Source of the DNA: an uncultured Clostridia bacterium
Lineage (GTDB): Bacteria > Bacillota > Clostridia > Christensenellales > Borkfalkiaceae
Assembly: GCA_947629605.1 (NCBI GenBank)
Contig: CANREK010000025.1
Location: 1 to 11,429 of the forward strand
Length of the DNA stretch: 11,429 bases
Reading direction: 5' to 3'
Position numbers and translations under genes: made by a program. The notes below the pieces were generated by a model that worked only from the letters and a program-made list of their open reading frames with translations, did no database searches and was not told where the DNA came from. Of the stretch, positions 1 to 7,465 are shown one piece after another. Numbering within the stretch: position 1 is the first letter of the stretch; the number at the start of each line of letters is the position of its first letter.

Positions 1-814
1 CCTCGTTAGAGACCCCGCCGCCCACGATGACGACCTGCGGGCGGAGCAGATTGACGATGTTCGCGATCCCCTCTCCAAGGCTCTTAATGTAGTCGCTGAC
101 GATCTTTTTGGCGGTCTTGTCGCCGTGGCGGGCCGCTTCAAACGCCGTCTTGCCCGAAATGTCCTCCACCGTCGGTGCGTATTCCCACATGAGAGAATCT
201 TTGTGGCGAAGCATGGCGGCCTCGGTGTCCCGTTTGAGTGCGGTGGCCGAAGCGTAGCGTTCGAAACATCCGCGTCTGCCGCAGGTGCACTTGATGCCCC
301 CTTGGCGGATGACGGTGTGGCCGAGTTCGCCGCCCGCAGAGCGGTAGCCCTCGACGAGCTTGCCGTCGATGACGATGCCGCCGCCCACGCCCGTGCCGAG
401 CGTGATCATGACGGAATCGGCATACGATTTTCCGCTGCCGAACCGCGCCTCGCCGAGCGCCGCCGCGTTGGCGTCGTTGGTGACAAAGACGGGAATGTTG
501 AGATGCGCGGAGATGAGATCGGCGATCGGCACGTCCTTCCAGCCGAAGTTGGACCAATTGACGACGACGCCCCGCCGCGAATCGATGATCCCGGGCGAAC
601 CGATGCCGACGGCATAGACTTCCTCCCGTTTGAGACCGTATTCCTCGGCCATTTCGACGACGAGCCCCGCAAGGGCGGCCGCAGTCGTCTCGGGCGTGTC
701 CTCGGCCCGCGTCGGGCAGCGTTTTTGAAAGAGCATGACCCCCCTTTCATCGAGGATCCCCGCCTTTGCGGACATCCCGCCGAGATCGATGCCGATGTAG
801 TATTTCATTGCCAT
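1..814 (-). CDS. ROK-family sugar kinase (probable glucokinase), 3' end cut by window edge
   Basis: This gene encodes 271 visible residues of a cytoplasmic ROK kinase, which phosphorylates a hexose (most often glucose) with ATP. Seen in the translation: an N-terminal phosphate-binding motif GIDLGG (residues 8-13), the NDANAAALGE stretch at 113-122 with the presumed catalytic base Asp114, GTGVGGG at 140-146, and the ROK zinc motif with His166 and CTCGRRGC at 176-183 (Cys176, 178, 183). ROK kinases are usually 290-320 residues, so a few dozen C-terminal residues are missing. The ATG at 814 is preceded by AAGGAG with a 7-base gap; a second in-frame ATG at 808 is less well placed. No convincing promoter is seen between this gene and the repeat at 853-945, so it may be read through from the glycosyltransferase gene upstream. 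It could also be a transcriptional repressor of the ROK family, but no N-terminal helix-turn-helix is present, which favours a kinase. Confidence 0.93.
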   Translation of the reverse strand, partial: MAMKYYIGIDLGGMSAKAGILDERGVMLFQKRCPTRAEDTPETTAAALAGLVVEMAEEYGLKREEVYAVGIGSPGIIDSRRGVVVNWSNFGWKDVPIADLISAHLNIPVFVTNDANAAALGEARFGSGKSYADSVMITLGTGVGGGIVIDGKLVEGYRSAGGELGHTVIRQGGIKCTCGRRGCFERYASATALKRDTEAAMLRHKDSLMWEYAPTVEDISGKTAFEAARHGDKTAKKIVSDYIKSLGEGIANIVNLLRPQVVIVGGGVSNE

Positions 815-852
815 GGTTGTTCTCCTTTATGGTGTTGTGGGGATGAGGAATG

Positions 853-945
853 ACCCCTCCTCAGTCACCTGCGGTGACAGCTCCCCCCTCGGGGGGAGCC
901 ATATGCCCCCTCCTTGGGGAGGGGGGGGTAGGGGGGCGGGGAAAT
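853..945. repeat. Multi-hairpin intergenic repeat, copy A
   Basis: This GC-rich element lies between the glycosyltransferase stop and the kinase start. It contains consecutive stem-loops: GTCACC/GGTGAC (864-878, loop TGC), a 9-base stem at 880-899 with loop TC, and a CCCCCTCC/GGAGGGGG stem at 906-925 with loop TTGG. The order CAGTCACC, GGTGACAGCTCCCCC, GGGGGAGCCA is the same, in the same orientation, as in the copy at 8360-8466. The stems are conserved while loop bases and some paired bases differ, as expected of a structured dispersed repeat. No coding sequence is seen in it. Confidence 0.85.
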
Positions 946-952
946 CCCTTCT

Positions 953-1978
953 TCACCCCAACTTTATCCTCTTGCAGAGCGTCTTATAGGAGCGCACGAG
1001 GACTGCCGTTCTCAGCCGCCCCGGAAAGAGCATGGCGACCGTCACATAGCTGCGGTAGCGGAGCTTGCGATAGAGCGCCCGATCCTGCGCCTTGATGTGC
1101 TTCCAAAGCCCTTTCATGGCCGCCTTCCGCTCCTTGGAATATTCGCCGAGCACGAACAGCATCGTCGTGAGCATGTAGTTCGCCAGCGCATGAAACATGT
1201 ACTTTTTGAGTCCCTTGGGCTGGGACTTGATGTCTTTGTACGTCCACCTGTCCGTCATCTCCTGCATGACGCGGAGCATCTGCTCGTACCGCTTCACCAT
1301 GTTGGGAAGGTTGACAGACTGGTCCGCCCGCCCGATGAAGTAACGGTAGAAATCGACATTCAGGTAGTACAGCTTGCGCGTGAAGGGCAGCGGGTCATAG
1401 GAGACGATGTCGTCGACATAAAACGTGTGCTCGGGGAGGCGGAGGCCGCTCTCCTTCAAAACAGAGGTCTTGTAGACGAGGGCGTGCATCAGGAGCATGA
1501 GCGAAATGCGGAATTTTTTGATGCCGTTCCACGAACAGAAGGTCCCGACGGGGAACTTCTTGTTGTACCGCGAGAAGTGCCGCGTGTTGTCGGCGCTGTG
1601 CTCATAGACGTAGTTGACGACATAGAGATCGGGCGAGGTCCCCTCTTTGGCGTGCTCTTTGATGGTGGAGAGAAGTGTTTGATAGGCTTCCTCGTCCACC
1701 CAATCGTCCGAATCGACGACCTTATAGTAGAGCCCGCTCGCAAGCGCAAGACCGGCGTTGACCCCCGAACCGTGGCCGCCGTTCTCCTTGTCGACGACAC
1801 GCACGATCGTGGGATACTTTGCCTCGTACTCCCGCGCGATCGTAAGCGTTTGATCCTTGCTTCCGTCGTTGACGATGACGATCTCGACGTCCTCGCCGCC
1901 CGTCAGCAGGGATTCGATGCACTTTTTCATATAGTCCTGCGAATTATAACAGGGCACCGTAAATGTGATGTATTTCAT
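953..1978 (-). CDS. Family 2 glycosyltransferase
   Basis: A 341-residue GT-A-fold glycosyltransferase, likely acting at the cytoplasmic face on cell-surface polysaccharide, glycolipid or teichoic-type polymers; the sugar and acceptor cannot be told. Seen: the N-terminal strand and nucleotide site FTVPCYNS (6-13), VIVNDGSKD (34-42), NGGHGSGVNAG (66-76) and the metal-binding DSDD (89-92). The C-terminal third is basic (KRYRS-type runs of Lys/Arg), which may help membrane association; no membrane helix is obvious. The ATG at 1978 begins MKYITFTVPCYN, a normal family N terminus. A TTG at 2014 would add 12 residues (RRVEPSPHYTS) encoded by the adjacent repeat, so I reject it. Oddly, no Shine-Dalgarno sequence precedes 1978: the upstream bases read TTATACATCC. 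Repeats abut the gene on both sides, so its transcription may depend on them. Confidence 0.9.
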   Translation of the reverse strand: MKYITFTVPCYNSQDYMKKCIESLLTGGEDVEIVIVNDGSKDQTLTIAREYEAKYPTIVRVVDKENGGHGSGVNAGLALASGLYYKVVDSDDWVDEEAYQTLLSTIKEHAKEGTSPDLYVVNYVYEHSADNTRHFSRYNKKFPVGTFCSWNGIKKFRISLMLLMHALVYKTSVLKESGLRLPEHTFYVDDIVSYDPLPFTRKLYYLNVDFYRYFIGRADQSVNLPNMVKRYEQMLRVMQEMTDRWTYKDIKSQPKGLKKYMFHALANYMLTTMLFVLGEYSKERKAAMKGLWKHIKAQDRALYRKLRYRSYVTVAMLFPGRLRTAVLVRSYKTLCKRIKLG

Positions 1979-1988
1979 GGATGTATAA

Positions 1989-2053
1989 TGCGGTGATGGT
2001 TCGACACGACGCAAGAGCGCGTCGGCTCACCATGACGCAATCGGAATGGTCCG
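1989..2053. repeat. Dispersed repeat modules directly upstream of the glycosyltransferase
   Basis: Two modules lie back to back. Bases 1989-2027 (39 bases, containing TTCGACACGACGCAAG) recur in the same orientation at 11379-11417 with three differences. Bases 2028-2053 (26 bases, containing GGAATGGTCCG) recur inverted at 11262-11287 with two differences. The left edge of the shared sequence is only about 10 bases from the glycosyltransferase start codon at 1978. Confidence 0.85.
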
Positions 2054-2105
2054 TAGACCCCGACGCTCATTCTGAGGCGAAGCAGAGGCGTGCGGCGTCA
2101 TGCCC

Positions 2106-2174
2106 GCCCCGCGTCATTCTGAGCCACGGGGCTCGTAAAGAACACGGCAGTAATTCCGAAGAATCTCGCGGGGC
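2106..2174. repeat. 69-base repeat with 8-base inverted ends, copy 1
   Basis: The element is bounded by GCCCCGCG (2106-2113) and CGCGGGGC (2167-2174). Inside these lie ATTCTGAGCCAC and ATTCCGAAGAATCT. A second element of exactly the same 69-base length is at 11188-11256; the ends are identical and most differences fall in the centre. The ATTCTGAG...CCGAAGAAT pair is also present in a short form at 8311-8339, and an unpaired half (ATTCTGAGGCGAAG) starts at 2069. The rest of the 1979-2318 gap (2054-2105 and 2175-2237) has no gene that I can support. Confidence 0.88.
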
Positions 2175-2237
2175 GAATATGGACTACTGTGCGGCGAGAT
2201 GCTTCGGACATACTTTCGTAGACTGTGTTTTTGCTCC

Positions 2238-2268
2238 GTGGCTCAGCATGACGCCGCACGCGCGGGGC
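2238..2268. repeat. Inverted partial copy of the 69-base repeat end
   Basis: GTGGCTCAGCATGAC at 2238-2252 is the reverse complement, with one difference, of GTCATTCTGAGCCAC at 2113-2127, and CGCGGGGC recurs at 2261-2268. The left end of the element at 2106 can therefore pair either with its own right end at 2167-2174 or with this more distant partner, giving two mutually exclusive hairpins. Confidence 0.7.
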
Positions 2269-2290
2269 GACATACGCTTCCGAATCATAA

Positions 2291-2324
2291 CCCCACCGCA
2301 ATTTTGCATTTTTAATTTTTAATT
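2291..2324 (-). repeat. AT-rich 3'-end module behind the membrane-protein gene
   Basis: Read in the direction of the adjacent gene, the module begins inside or just at its TAA stop (2319-2321), runs through AATTAAAAATTAAAAATG-like sequence and ends in AAAATTGCGGTGGGG. The same kind of module, with the same polarity relative to the gene before it, is found behind the YitT gene (8477-8512) and behind the gene ending at 11107 (11121-11163). No GC-rich terminator hairpin accompanies it here. Confidence 0.65.
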
Positions 2325-3305
2325 TTGCTCCGCGCGTGCCTTGACCGCCTCAAAGGCGGCGGCCTTTTCGAGCTTGGTATCGATGGCCTGTGCGGCGGCG
2401 TCAAAGAGTTCCTGCGCCTTTTGGTCACGCTCGGTCTTGGCCTCCTCGGTGTCCTTGGGGTCCGCGGCAAGCTGTTCGCTCTTCTTGACGTGGGCGAAGT
2501 ACTTCATGACCTTGGAATTGACCTGCGATGCGGCGGTGTGCGCTTCCTTCTCGGCGTTGGAGAAATCGGCGGCGTACTGTGCCTTGTCGTAAGCGGCCTT
2601 GGCGGCCTCAATCTTCTCGGCGGGAGCGTTTGCCGCGACGAGCCTTTCGTATCTTGCCTTTTTCTTGGCCGCGACCTTGTTGTTGTCGGGGAAGATGACG
2701 AGGAAGATAAAGAAGAAGATGACCATGGAGACGCCGCCCGTGATGACCGTCTTGATGAGACCCGTGACGGCATCCGGCCAACCCCAATGCACAAAGAATA
2801 CGTTGCAGATGCCCCAAATCGCATTGACGAAGATGGAGACGAGCACCCAGCCGATGAAATACCACATCGCCTGATACCAAGGATTGCCGTGGGAGCGATA
2901 GGTGATATTCCTTTGAAGCGGGAAGTTGATGCACTGTGCCGTGAACACGGCGAGTTCGAAGGCGATGAAGTAGCCGAGGCCCTGCACGTCGCCGAAGATC
3001 ATGTAAGGTTGGTTCCCCGCAATGGAGACGGGCACGTTCGGCCAGCCCCAAGGGCCGTTATTGAGCCCCGCAAAGGCATAGGGCAAAAAGGTCATGACGA
3101 TGTATTGCCAGATCGTGACGCCCTCGGAGAATACGATGAAGAAAAACACCATGTAGAGAATATGAGAAAACTTGGGGTGTTTTTCCGCAAAATTGTACCA
3201 AACGCCAAGCCACCAGCGCCAGATCTTTTGGAAGAATGCCAAAAACGGGTTTTGGGAGAGAGGCTTCAACTGTTGTTCGAGGTCTTGTACCGTGTAATCA
3301 CTCAT
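2319..3305 (-). CDS. Polytopic membrane protein with charged C-terminal coiled coil, coupled to the GH3 enzyme
   Basis: A 328-residue protein of unknown function. Four hydrophobic segments are visible at about residues 47-76, 108-130, 147-173 and 178-205, preceded by an amphipathic Trp-rich stretch (22-38). From about 210 to the end it is an Ala/Lys/Glu-rich, helix-forming, probably cytoplasmic tail with coiled-coil character. The four-helix layout and the segment ending in FPLQRNITYRS resemble GtrA-type membrane proteins, which move lipid-linked sugars or support glycosylation; this is a weak resemblance by eye, not a firm assignment. Its ATG overlaps the stop of the upstream GH3 gene in the sequence ATGA, implying translational coupling; a GGCAGGA ribosome site lies inside the end of the GH3 gene. 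It is the last gene of the operon, followed at once by an AT-rich module and repeats. Confidence 0.88.
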   Translation of the reverse strand: MSDYTVQDLEQQLKPLSQNPFLAFFQKIWRWWLGVWYNFAEKHPKFSHILYMVFFFIVFSEGVTIWQYIVMTFLPYAFAGLNNGPWGWPNVPVSIAGNQPYMIFGDVQGLGYFIAFELAVFTAQCINFPLQRNITYRSHGNPWYQAMWYFIGWVLVSIFVNAIWGICNVFFVHWGWPDAVTGLIKTVITGGVSMVIFFFIFLVIFPDNNKVAAKKKARYERLVAANAPAEKIEAAKAAYDKAQYAADFSNAEKEAHTAASQVNSKVMKYFAHVKKSEQLAADPKDTEEAKTERDQKAQELFDAAAQAIDTKLEKAAAFEAVKARAEQN

Positions 3306-5755
3306 GCTGCTTTTCCTGCCTTTTTATTTTTCTTTTCGAGCTTTGCCTGTTTTTTTGCGGCCTTGATCTCCGCCTTCTCTTCCTTGCTCTTATGCAGGAA
3401 GCGGTGTGCGCCCTTGAAGAAGTGGCCGTTGAACATCGTGATGAGCGCTTCCATCTTGCGGCGGTTGAGTCCCATGAACTTTGCGATGCCGCGCATGGGC
3501 TGGTGAAGGGTGCCCATGACCATCGTGTTGGCGAGCGCCTTGTTGCCGAACTTCCTGCTCGCCGCGATGACGAAGCGGATGACCCATGAGAAGAACCTGC
3601 CCGTCCAGCCGCGTGCATACTTCAAGTCGCCGACCGTGGAATTCTCGTGCACGGGGAGACGTCTCTTTTTCTTGCCCGTCTCCTGTTCGATGGTCCTGCC
3701 GAGGAGAGCAAAGTACTCTTCGTCGGGCACTTCCTTGACGTTCGCCGACGCATAGGAAGGGAATTTTGTAAGTTCGGGTTCGGGATCGATGCCGTCCACA
3801 GAGAGCTCTGCCGTGAGGCGGATGTCCTCGGAGGAGGCGCCGATGAGGATGTCGTAGTCCCCCGCTTCCGTCTGCCACGCATTGGTGTTGACGTCGAAGT
3901 AGGCAAACGTCCTATCGGTGAAGGGAATGGTGACTTCCTTGCTCTCGCCGGGTTGAAGGGAGATGCGCTTGAAGCCGCGGAGCTCCCGCTTCGGGCGGAT
4001 GATCTTGCTGTCCGGAAGGGCGACATAGAGCTGTGCGATCTCATCGCCCGCGACGGCGCCCGTGTTGGTGACGGTGAAGGTCACGCCCCGGGCGTCGACC
4101 TTGATGCCCGTATAGTTGAATTTGGTGTAACTGAGGCCGTAGCCGAAGGGATAGTTCGGCTTGACGCCCGCGGAGGTGAAGTAGCGATATCCCACAAACA
4201 GCCCCTCGCGGTACTGCGTGCTGTCCTTTTCGCCCGGGAAGAGTTCGGGGGTGGAAGTCGGGCAGTCGTCATAGCTCTTGACCCAACTCTCGGCAAGTTT
4301 GCCCGAGGGGTTGACTTTGCCCGTCAGCACGTCGAACACGGCTTCCGCGCCCGCCTGTCCGCCGAGGCCCGCATAGAGCAGTGCGGCGGCGCCCTTCGCC
4401 CAATCGGTCTCGACGACGGAGCCGCAGGAGAGTACGACGACGACCTTTTTGCCCGTCTTGACGAGCTCACTCAAAAGGAGCTTTTGATTTTCGGGCATGT
4501 TGATGTGTTCCCTGTCGAGCCCTTCGGCCTCGGAGAACTCGTCGAGCCCCGCAAAGTAGAGCACGACGTCGGCAAGGGCCGCGGCCTTGACGGCCTTTTT
4601 CCTGAGCCCCTTTTTCTTTTTGCCGAAGCGGTTGAATCCCCTCTCTTCGGCGACGACTTGAAGCCCTGTTTCCTTGATGGCCTCCTGCGCCGTGGAGAGT
4701 TTGGTGGGATTGACGATAGAAGAGCCCGCGCCCTGATAGCGGGGATCGAAGGCAAAATCGCCGATGAGGGCGACCTTGGTCCCCTCTTTGAGGGGCAGAA
4801 CGCCGTCGTTTTCGAGGAGCACCATGGCCTTCCCCGCGCACTCCCGCGCCAAGGCATGATGGACATCGACGTCGAAGGGGGTAATTTCCTTCGGGTCGGA
4901 GAACTCGGTGAGTTCGAGAATGCGCTCCACGCTCTCGTCGAGGAGGGATTCGGGGATCTCGCCGGCTTCCACGGCCTTGACGAGGTCGTCCGCGCCGTAC
5001 TTGCAGGCGGGCATTTCGAGGTCATTGCCCGCTTTGAGCCCCTCGATACGGCTGTTGGAGCCCGCCCAGTCGGTGACGACGGCGCCCTCGTACCCCCAAT
5101 CACCGCGGAGGATATCGCGCATGAGGTGTTGATTCTCGTTGGTGAAGGTGCCGTTGAGGCGGTTATAGGAGGTCATGACGGTGTTGGTCTTGCCCTCTTT
5201 GACGGCGATCTCGAAGCCCGTGAGGTAGATCTCGCGGAGGGTCCTCTCGTCGATGACGGAATCCGTCGTCATGCGGCGGAATTCCCTGTTGTTGGCGGCA
5301 AAGTGCTTGATACAGGCGTTGACATGGGTGGATTGGATGCCGCGCACATAGGATGCCGCCATCTTGCCCGCAAGATAGGGATCCTCCGAAAAGTACTCAA
5401 AGTTGCGCCCGCACAGGGGATTGCGCTTGATGTTGAGCCCGGGGCCGAGCACCATATCCACATCCATGGATGCCGCCTCTTTGCCGAGCGCCTCGCCGAC
5501 GCGTTCGCCGAGTTCTTCGTCCCAGCTGCACGCCATGACGGAAGCCGTCGGGAAGCAGGTGGCGGGAATGCTCTTGTGGAGCCCTAAGTGGTCGGCCGCT
5601 TCGGCTTGCTTTCTGAGGCCGTGAGGGCCGTCGGAAAGGTACATCCCGCGGATCCCGTACTGCGGATAATCGACCGTCTTGAAAAAGGCTTTCCCCGTTA
5701 AAAAGTCGGCCTTTTCCCGAAGGGTCATCTGTCTGACGATTTCCTTTTTCTCCAT
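3302..5755 (-). CDS. Glycoside hydrolase family 3 (beta-glucosidase-like) with extra C-terminal region
   Basis: An 817-residue enzyme that should hydrolyse beta-linked glycosides from the non-reducing end (beta-glucosidase or beta-xylosidase type; specificity not readable). Seen: N-terminal barrel (about 1-290) with SDGPHG (41-46), the substrate-site KHFAANN (150-156) and VVTDWAG (227-232) with the presumed nucleophile Asp229; an alpha/beta sandwich domain (about 300-500) with EGLDRE (411-416); a fibronectin-III-like domain (about 550-655, GDEIAQLYV). No signal peptide is seen, so it is probably cytoplasmic and acts on imported oligosaccharides. Unusual is a C-terminal extension (about 660-817) with WVIRFVIAASRKFG, the stretch HQPMRGIAKFMGLNRRKME and a Lys/Ala-rich tail. 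The ATG at 5755 follows AAGGAG with a 6-base gap. It overlaps the next gene by 4 bases. Confidence 0.95.
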   Translation of the reverse strand: MEKKEIVRQMTLREKADFLTGKAFFKTVDYPQYGIRGMYLSDGPHGLRKQAEAADHLGLHKSIPATCFPTASVMACSWDEELGERVGEALGKEAASMDVDMVLGPGLNIKRNPLCGRNFEYFSEDPYLAGKMAASYVRGIQSTHVNACIKHFAANNREFRRMTTDSVIDERTLREIYLTGFEIAVKEGKTNTVMTSYNRLNGTFTNENQHLMRDILRGDWGYEGAVVTDWAGSNSRIEGLKAGNDLEMPACKYGADDLVKAVEAGEIPESLLDESVERILELTEFSDPKEITPFDVDVHHALARECAGKAMVLLENDGVLPLKEGTKVALIGDFAFDPRYQGAGSSIVNPTKLSTAQEAIKETGLQVVAEERGFNRFGKKKKGLRKKAVKAAALADVVLYFAGLDEFSEAEGLDREHINMPENQKLLLSELVKTGKKVVVVLSCGSVVETDWAKGAAALLYAGLGGQAGAEAVFDVLTGKVNPSGKLAESWVKSYDDCPTSTPELFPGEKDSTQYREGLFVGYRYFTSAGVKPNYPFGYGLSYTKFNYTGIKVDARGVTFTVTNTGAVAGDEIAQLYVALPDSKIIRPKRELRGFKRISLQPGESKEVTIPFTDRTFAYFDVNTNAWQTEAGDYDILIGASSEDIRLTAELSVDGIDPEPELTKFPSYASANVKEVPDEEYFALLGRTIEQETGKKKRRLPVHENSTVGDLKYARGWTGRFFSWVIRFVIAASRKFGNKALANTMVMGTLHQPMRGIAKFMGLNRRKMEALITMFNGHFFKGAHRFLHKSKEEKAEIKAAKKQAKLEKKNKKAGKAA

Positions 5756-6144
5756 GTAATTCTCCTTGAAGATATATTTTTAGTTATTCTAACAAAAAAT
5801 GTTACTTTTTTGCTTTATTGTGGCATAAACTGTCACTCTGACGACACAAATAACAGGGTGGATCCGACAAAGACCGCTCCCCCGCAACCTTCCGAAAAAG
5901 GCCGAAAAAAACAGAACACTTGCAAGCAAATGCCGCAAGCGTTCGTCATAAGGGGGATGAAGAAGAGGGAAATGGTCCGTATTTCCGACTTCTGCTTGCA
6001 TTATATACGAAAATTCGACTCGCGGCGCATTTCTGGCGTAATTTGCACTTTTGCTTGCACAAAATGCAAAAAATTTTCGTTTTTTTCTTTTTGTTCAAAA
6101 ATTTCGTTATTTTTCACAAATTTTCAGTTGAATTTGTGAACCGT
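5756..6144. other. AT-rich 389-base intergenic region, no gene seen
   Basis: This gap separates the end of the histidine kinase gene from the start of the GH3 gene, both on the minus strand, and is markedly more AT-rich than its surroundings. It should hold the GH3 promoter. Candidates on the minus strand are TAGAAT at 5786-5791 and TATAAT at 6000-6005, but neither has a good -35 at 16-18 bases, so I do not assign one. A GTTAGAATAAC dyad and AACA/TGTT dyad lie around 5781-5804 near the GH3 start and could be operator-like. The poly-T and poly-A runs at 6066-6115 and a stem-loop at 6113-6140 lie next to the kinase stop. Short open frames here lack ribosome sites and recognisable protein character. 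Confidence 0.6.
6113..6140 (-). terminator. Possible weak terminator hairpin of the kinase operon
   Basis: A perfect 10-base inverted repeat (TTCACAAATT and AATTTGTGAA, loop of 8) lies just after the kinase stop codon at 6145-6147. On the minus strand it is followed by AAATAACG and only later by TTTTT, and the stem is AT-rich, so it is not a textbook intrinsic terminator. Position directly behind the operon is the main support; a protein-binding dyad is the alternative. Confidence 0.4.
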
Positions 6145-7461
6145 TTACAGCGGGAGCATGATATCGAGGAGGAAAGTATGATCGTTTACTTCAAAATTCA
6201 TGATGCCGCCGTACTTTTCGACGATGTAGGCAATGCTCTTGACGCCGTAACCGTGCGAGAGCTTGTCCTGCTTTGTCGTCTGCGGGAGACCGCCCACGAT
6301 CTCGACGGCCGCGGGGGTATAGTTCTCCACTTGGATCTTGACCATCTCCCCCACTTTCCGCACGATGAGCGTCACCGTCCGCTTCTCCCTGTCCTCGATG
6401 CCCGCAAGGCATTCGATGGCGTTGTCGAGGGCGTTGCCGAAGAGGGAATAGATGTCGACGTCGTCGAGCCTCTTCAACAAACTGCCGTCGACGATCGTCA
6501 CGAGTTCGATGCCCGCCGCGTCGCACTCCATGTGCTTCTGCACGAGCACGACGTCGAGCGTCTCACTGCCCGTTTTCTGCATCATGCTGACGACGTTGAG
6601 GGAATCGATGGCCTCGCTCACCCACTTCTGCTCTGCCCCGCCGCGGCCGAGGTCTTTGAGGAGCCCGAGCTGGTGCTTCAAATCGTGGTACTTGATGTTC
6701 ATCGTGTCGAGATTGCGGCGGAACATCTCATACTGCTTTCTGTCGCTCTGCCAAAGGAGCTGAATGATGCGGATGTCCTCTTCGAGTTTCTTGTTGTAGA
6801 CGTTGGTATAGAGGCTGTCGAGGAGCACAAACCCGCACACGAGGCCGAAAAAGATGTGGAAGAGGTGCAGATAGCTGTATTCCATGCTCTCCTTGGTGAG
6901 CTCGCGGTCGGTGAAGAGGTTCAACACGATGAGCGCGATGACGATGAGCGCCGTGATGAGGAGCAGTTTTATGTTGTTGGCGCGGAAGTTTTTCTCCTTT
7001 TTGAGGCGCCGCGTAAAGAAGAAATAGCAGAAGGAGAACACGGCAAGCATGCTCAAAACGTAGGTAAAGCCATAGAGCCACGACCCCTCGGCGACGCCGC
7101 CGCGGGCGAGCACGTATTCCCACAGTTTCGAAAAGCGGAAGAGGATGTGCTGGATGACGTAGGCGCTCATCGTGAGGAAGAGCGCGTTCCAGAGGTCCCC
7201 CTTGCAGGAGAGCCAGACGGCCCCGAGCGTCAAAACGGCGAGGGCGATGTACCAGAGGCTGGCCGTGAAGGGCTCGTCGTTGCGCCCCACGCAGTAAGGG
7301 AAGGTCGCACAGGCAAGCAAAATGAGGGCGAGCACGCTCCCCGTGATGCGGAGCGCCGCCCATTTCCTCGGCCTGAGCAGCGGTATGATCGGCAGAAAGG
7401 AGAGCAGAAGTTCATAGACGAACCCGTCTGCCGTGAAAAAGTCTACGATTTTTTCCCACAT
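6145..7461 (-). CDS. AgrC-like sensor histidine kinase (GHKL ATPase)
   Basis: A 438-residue membrane sensor kinase that should autophosphorylate and pass phosphate to the LytTR regulator encoded just upstream. Seen: a polytopic N-terminal half with about six hydrophobic segments (roughly 15-30, 38-57, 66-85, 92-110, 130-150, 163-183, 197-218), a short coiled linker (222-255), the dimerisation/phosphoacceptor motif YHDLKHQL with His259, an N box FGNALDNAIE (341-350; Asn343 and Asn347) and a single G box HGYGVKSI (403-410). This pattern is that of the AgrC/ComD (HPK10) class, whose members commonly sense secreted peptides. The start at 7461 has AGGGGA a few bases upstream and only 4 bases separate it from the regulator stop, so the two form one operon. 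No AgrB- or AgrD-like gene is visible in the window, so the signal is unknown. Confidence 0.93.
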   Translation of the reverse strand: MWEKIVDFFTADGFVYELLLSFLPIIPLLRPRKWAALRITGSVLALILLACATFPYCVGRNDEPFTASLWYIALAVLTLGAVWLSCKGDLWNALFLTMSAYVIQHILFRFSKLWEYVLARGGVAEGSWLYGFTYVLSMLAVFSFCYFFFTRRLKKEKNFRANNIKLLLITALIVIALIVLNLFTDRELTKESMEYSYLHLFHIFFGLVCGFVLLDSLYTNVYNKKLEEDIRIIQLLWQSDRKQYEMFRRNLDTMNIKYHDLKHQLGLLKDLGRGGAEQKWVSEAIDSLNVVSMMQKTGSETLDVVLVQKHMECDAAGIELVTIVDGSLLKRLDDVDIYSLFGNALDNAIECLAGIEDREKRTVTLIVRKVGEMVKIQVENYTPAAVEIVGGLPQTTKQDKLSHGYGVKSIAYIVEKYGGIMNFEVNDHTFLLDIMLPL

Positions 7462-7465
7462 TCCC

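Noticed and set aside
1979..2318. CRISPR array or tandem repeat array
   Set aside because: The repeats are mosaic, not regularly spaced, with no uniform repeat-spacer pattern and no cas genes.
3647..5587. Long plus-strand open frame (646 codons) opposite the GH3 gene
   Set aside because: It mirrors the third-position GC bias of the real minus-strand gene and shows no recognisable domain or ribosome site; the minus strand has a clear GH3 enzyme.
5825..5833. Single LytTR-like half-site (ACAGTTTAT on the minus strand) upstream of the GH3 gene
   Set aside because: LytTR regulators bind two half-sites about 12-13 bases apart; no acceptable second half-site was found at that distance, and a 9-base loose match is expected by chance.
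5789..6139. Short frames in the gap between kinase and GH3 genes (109 and 70 codons)
   Set aside because: No ribosome binding sites, low-complexity or Lys/Phe-rich translation from AT-rich DNA, and no sign of conservation.
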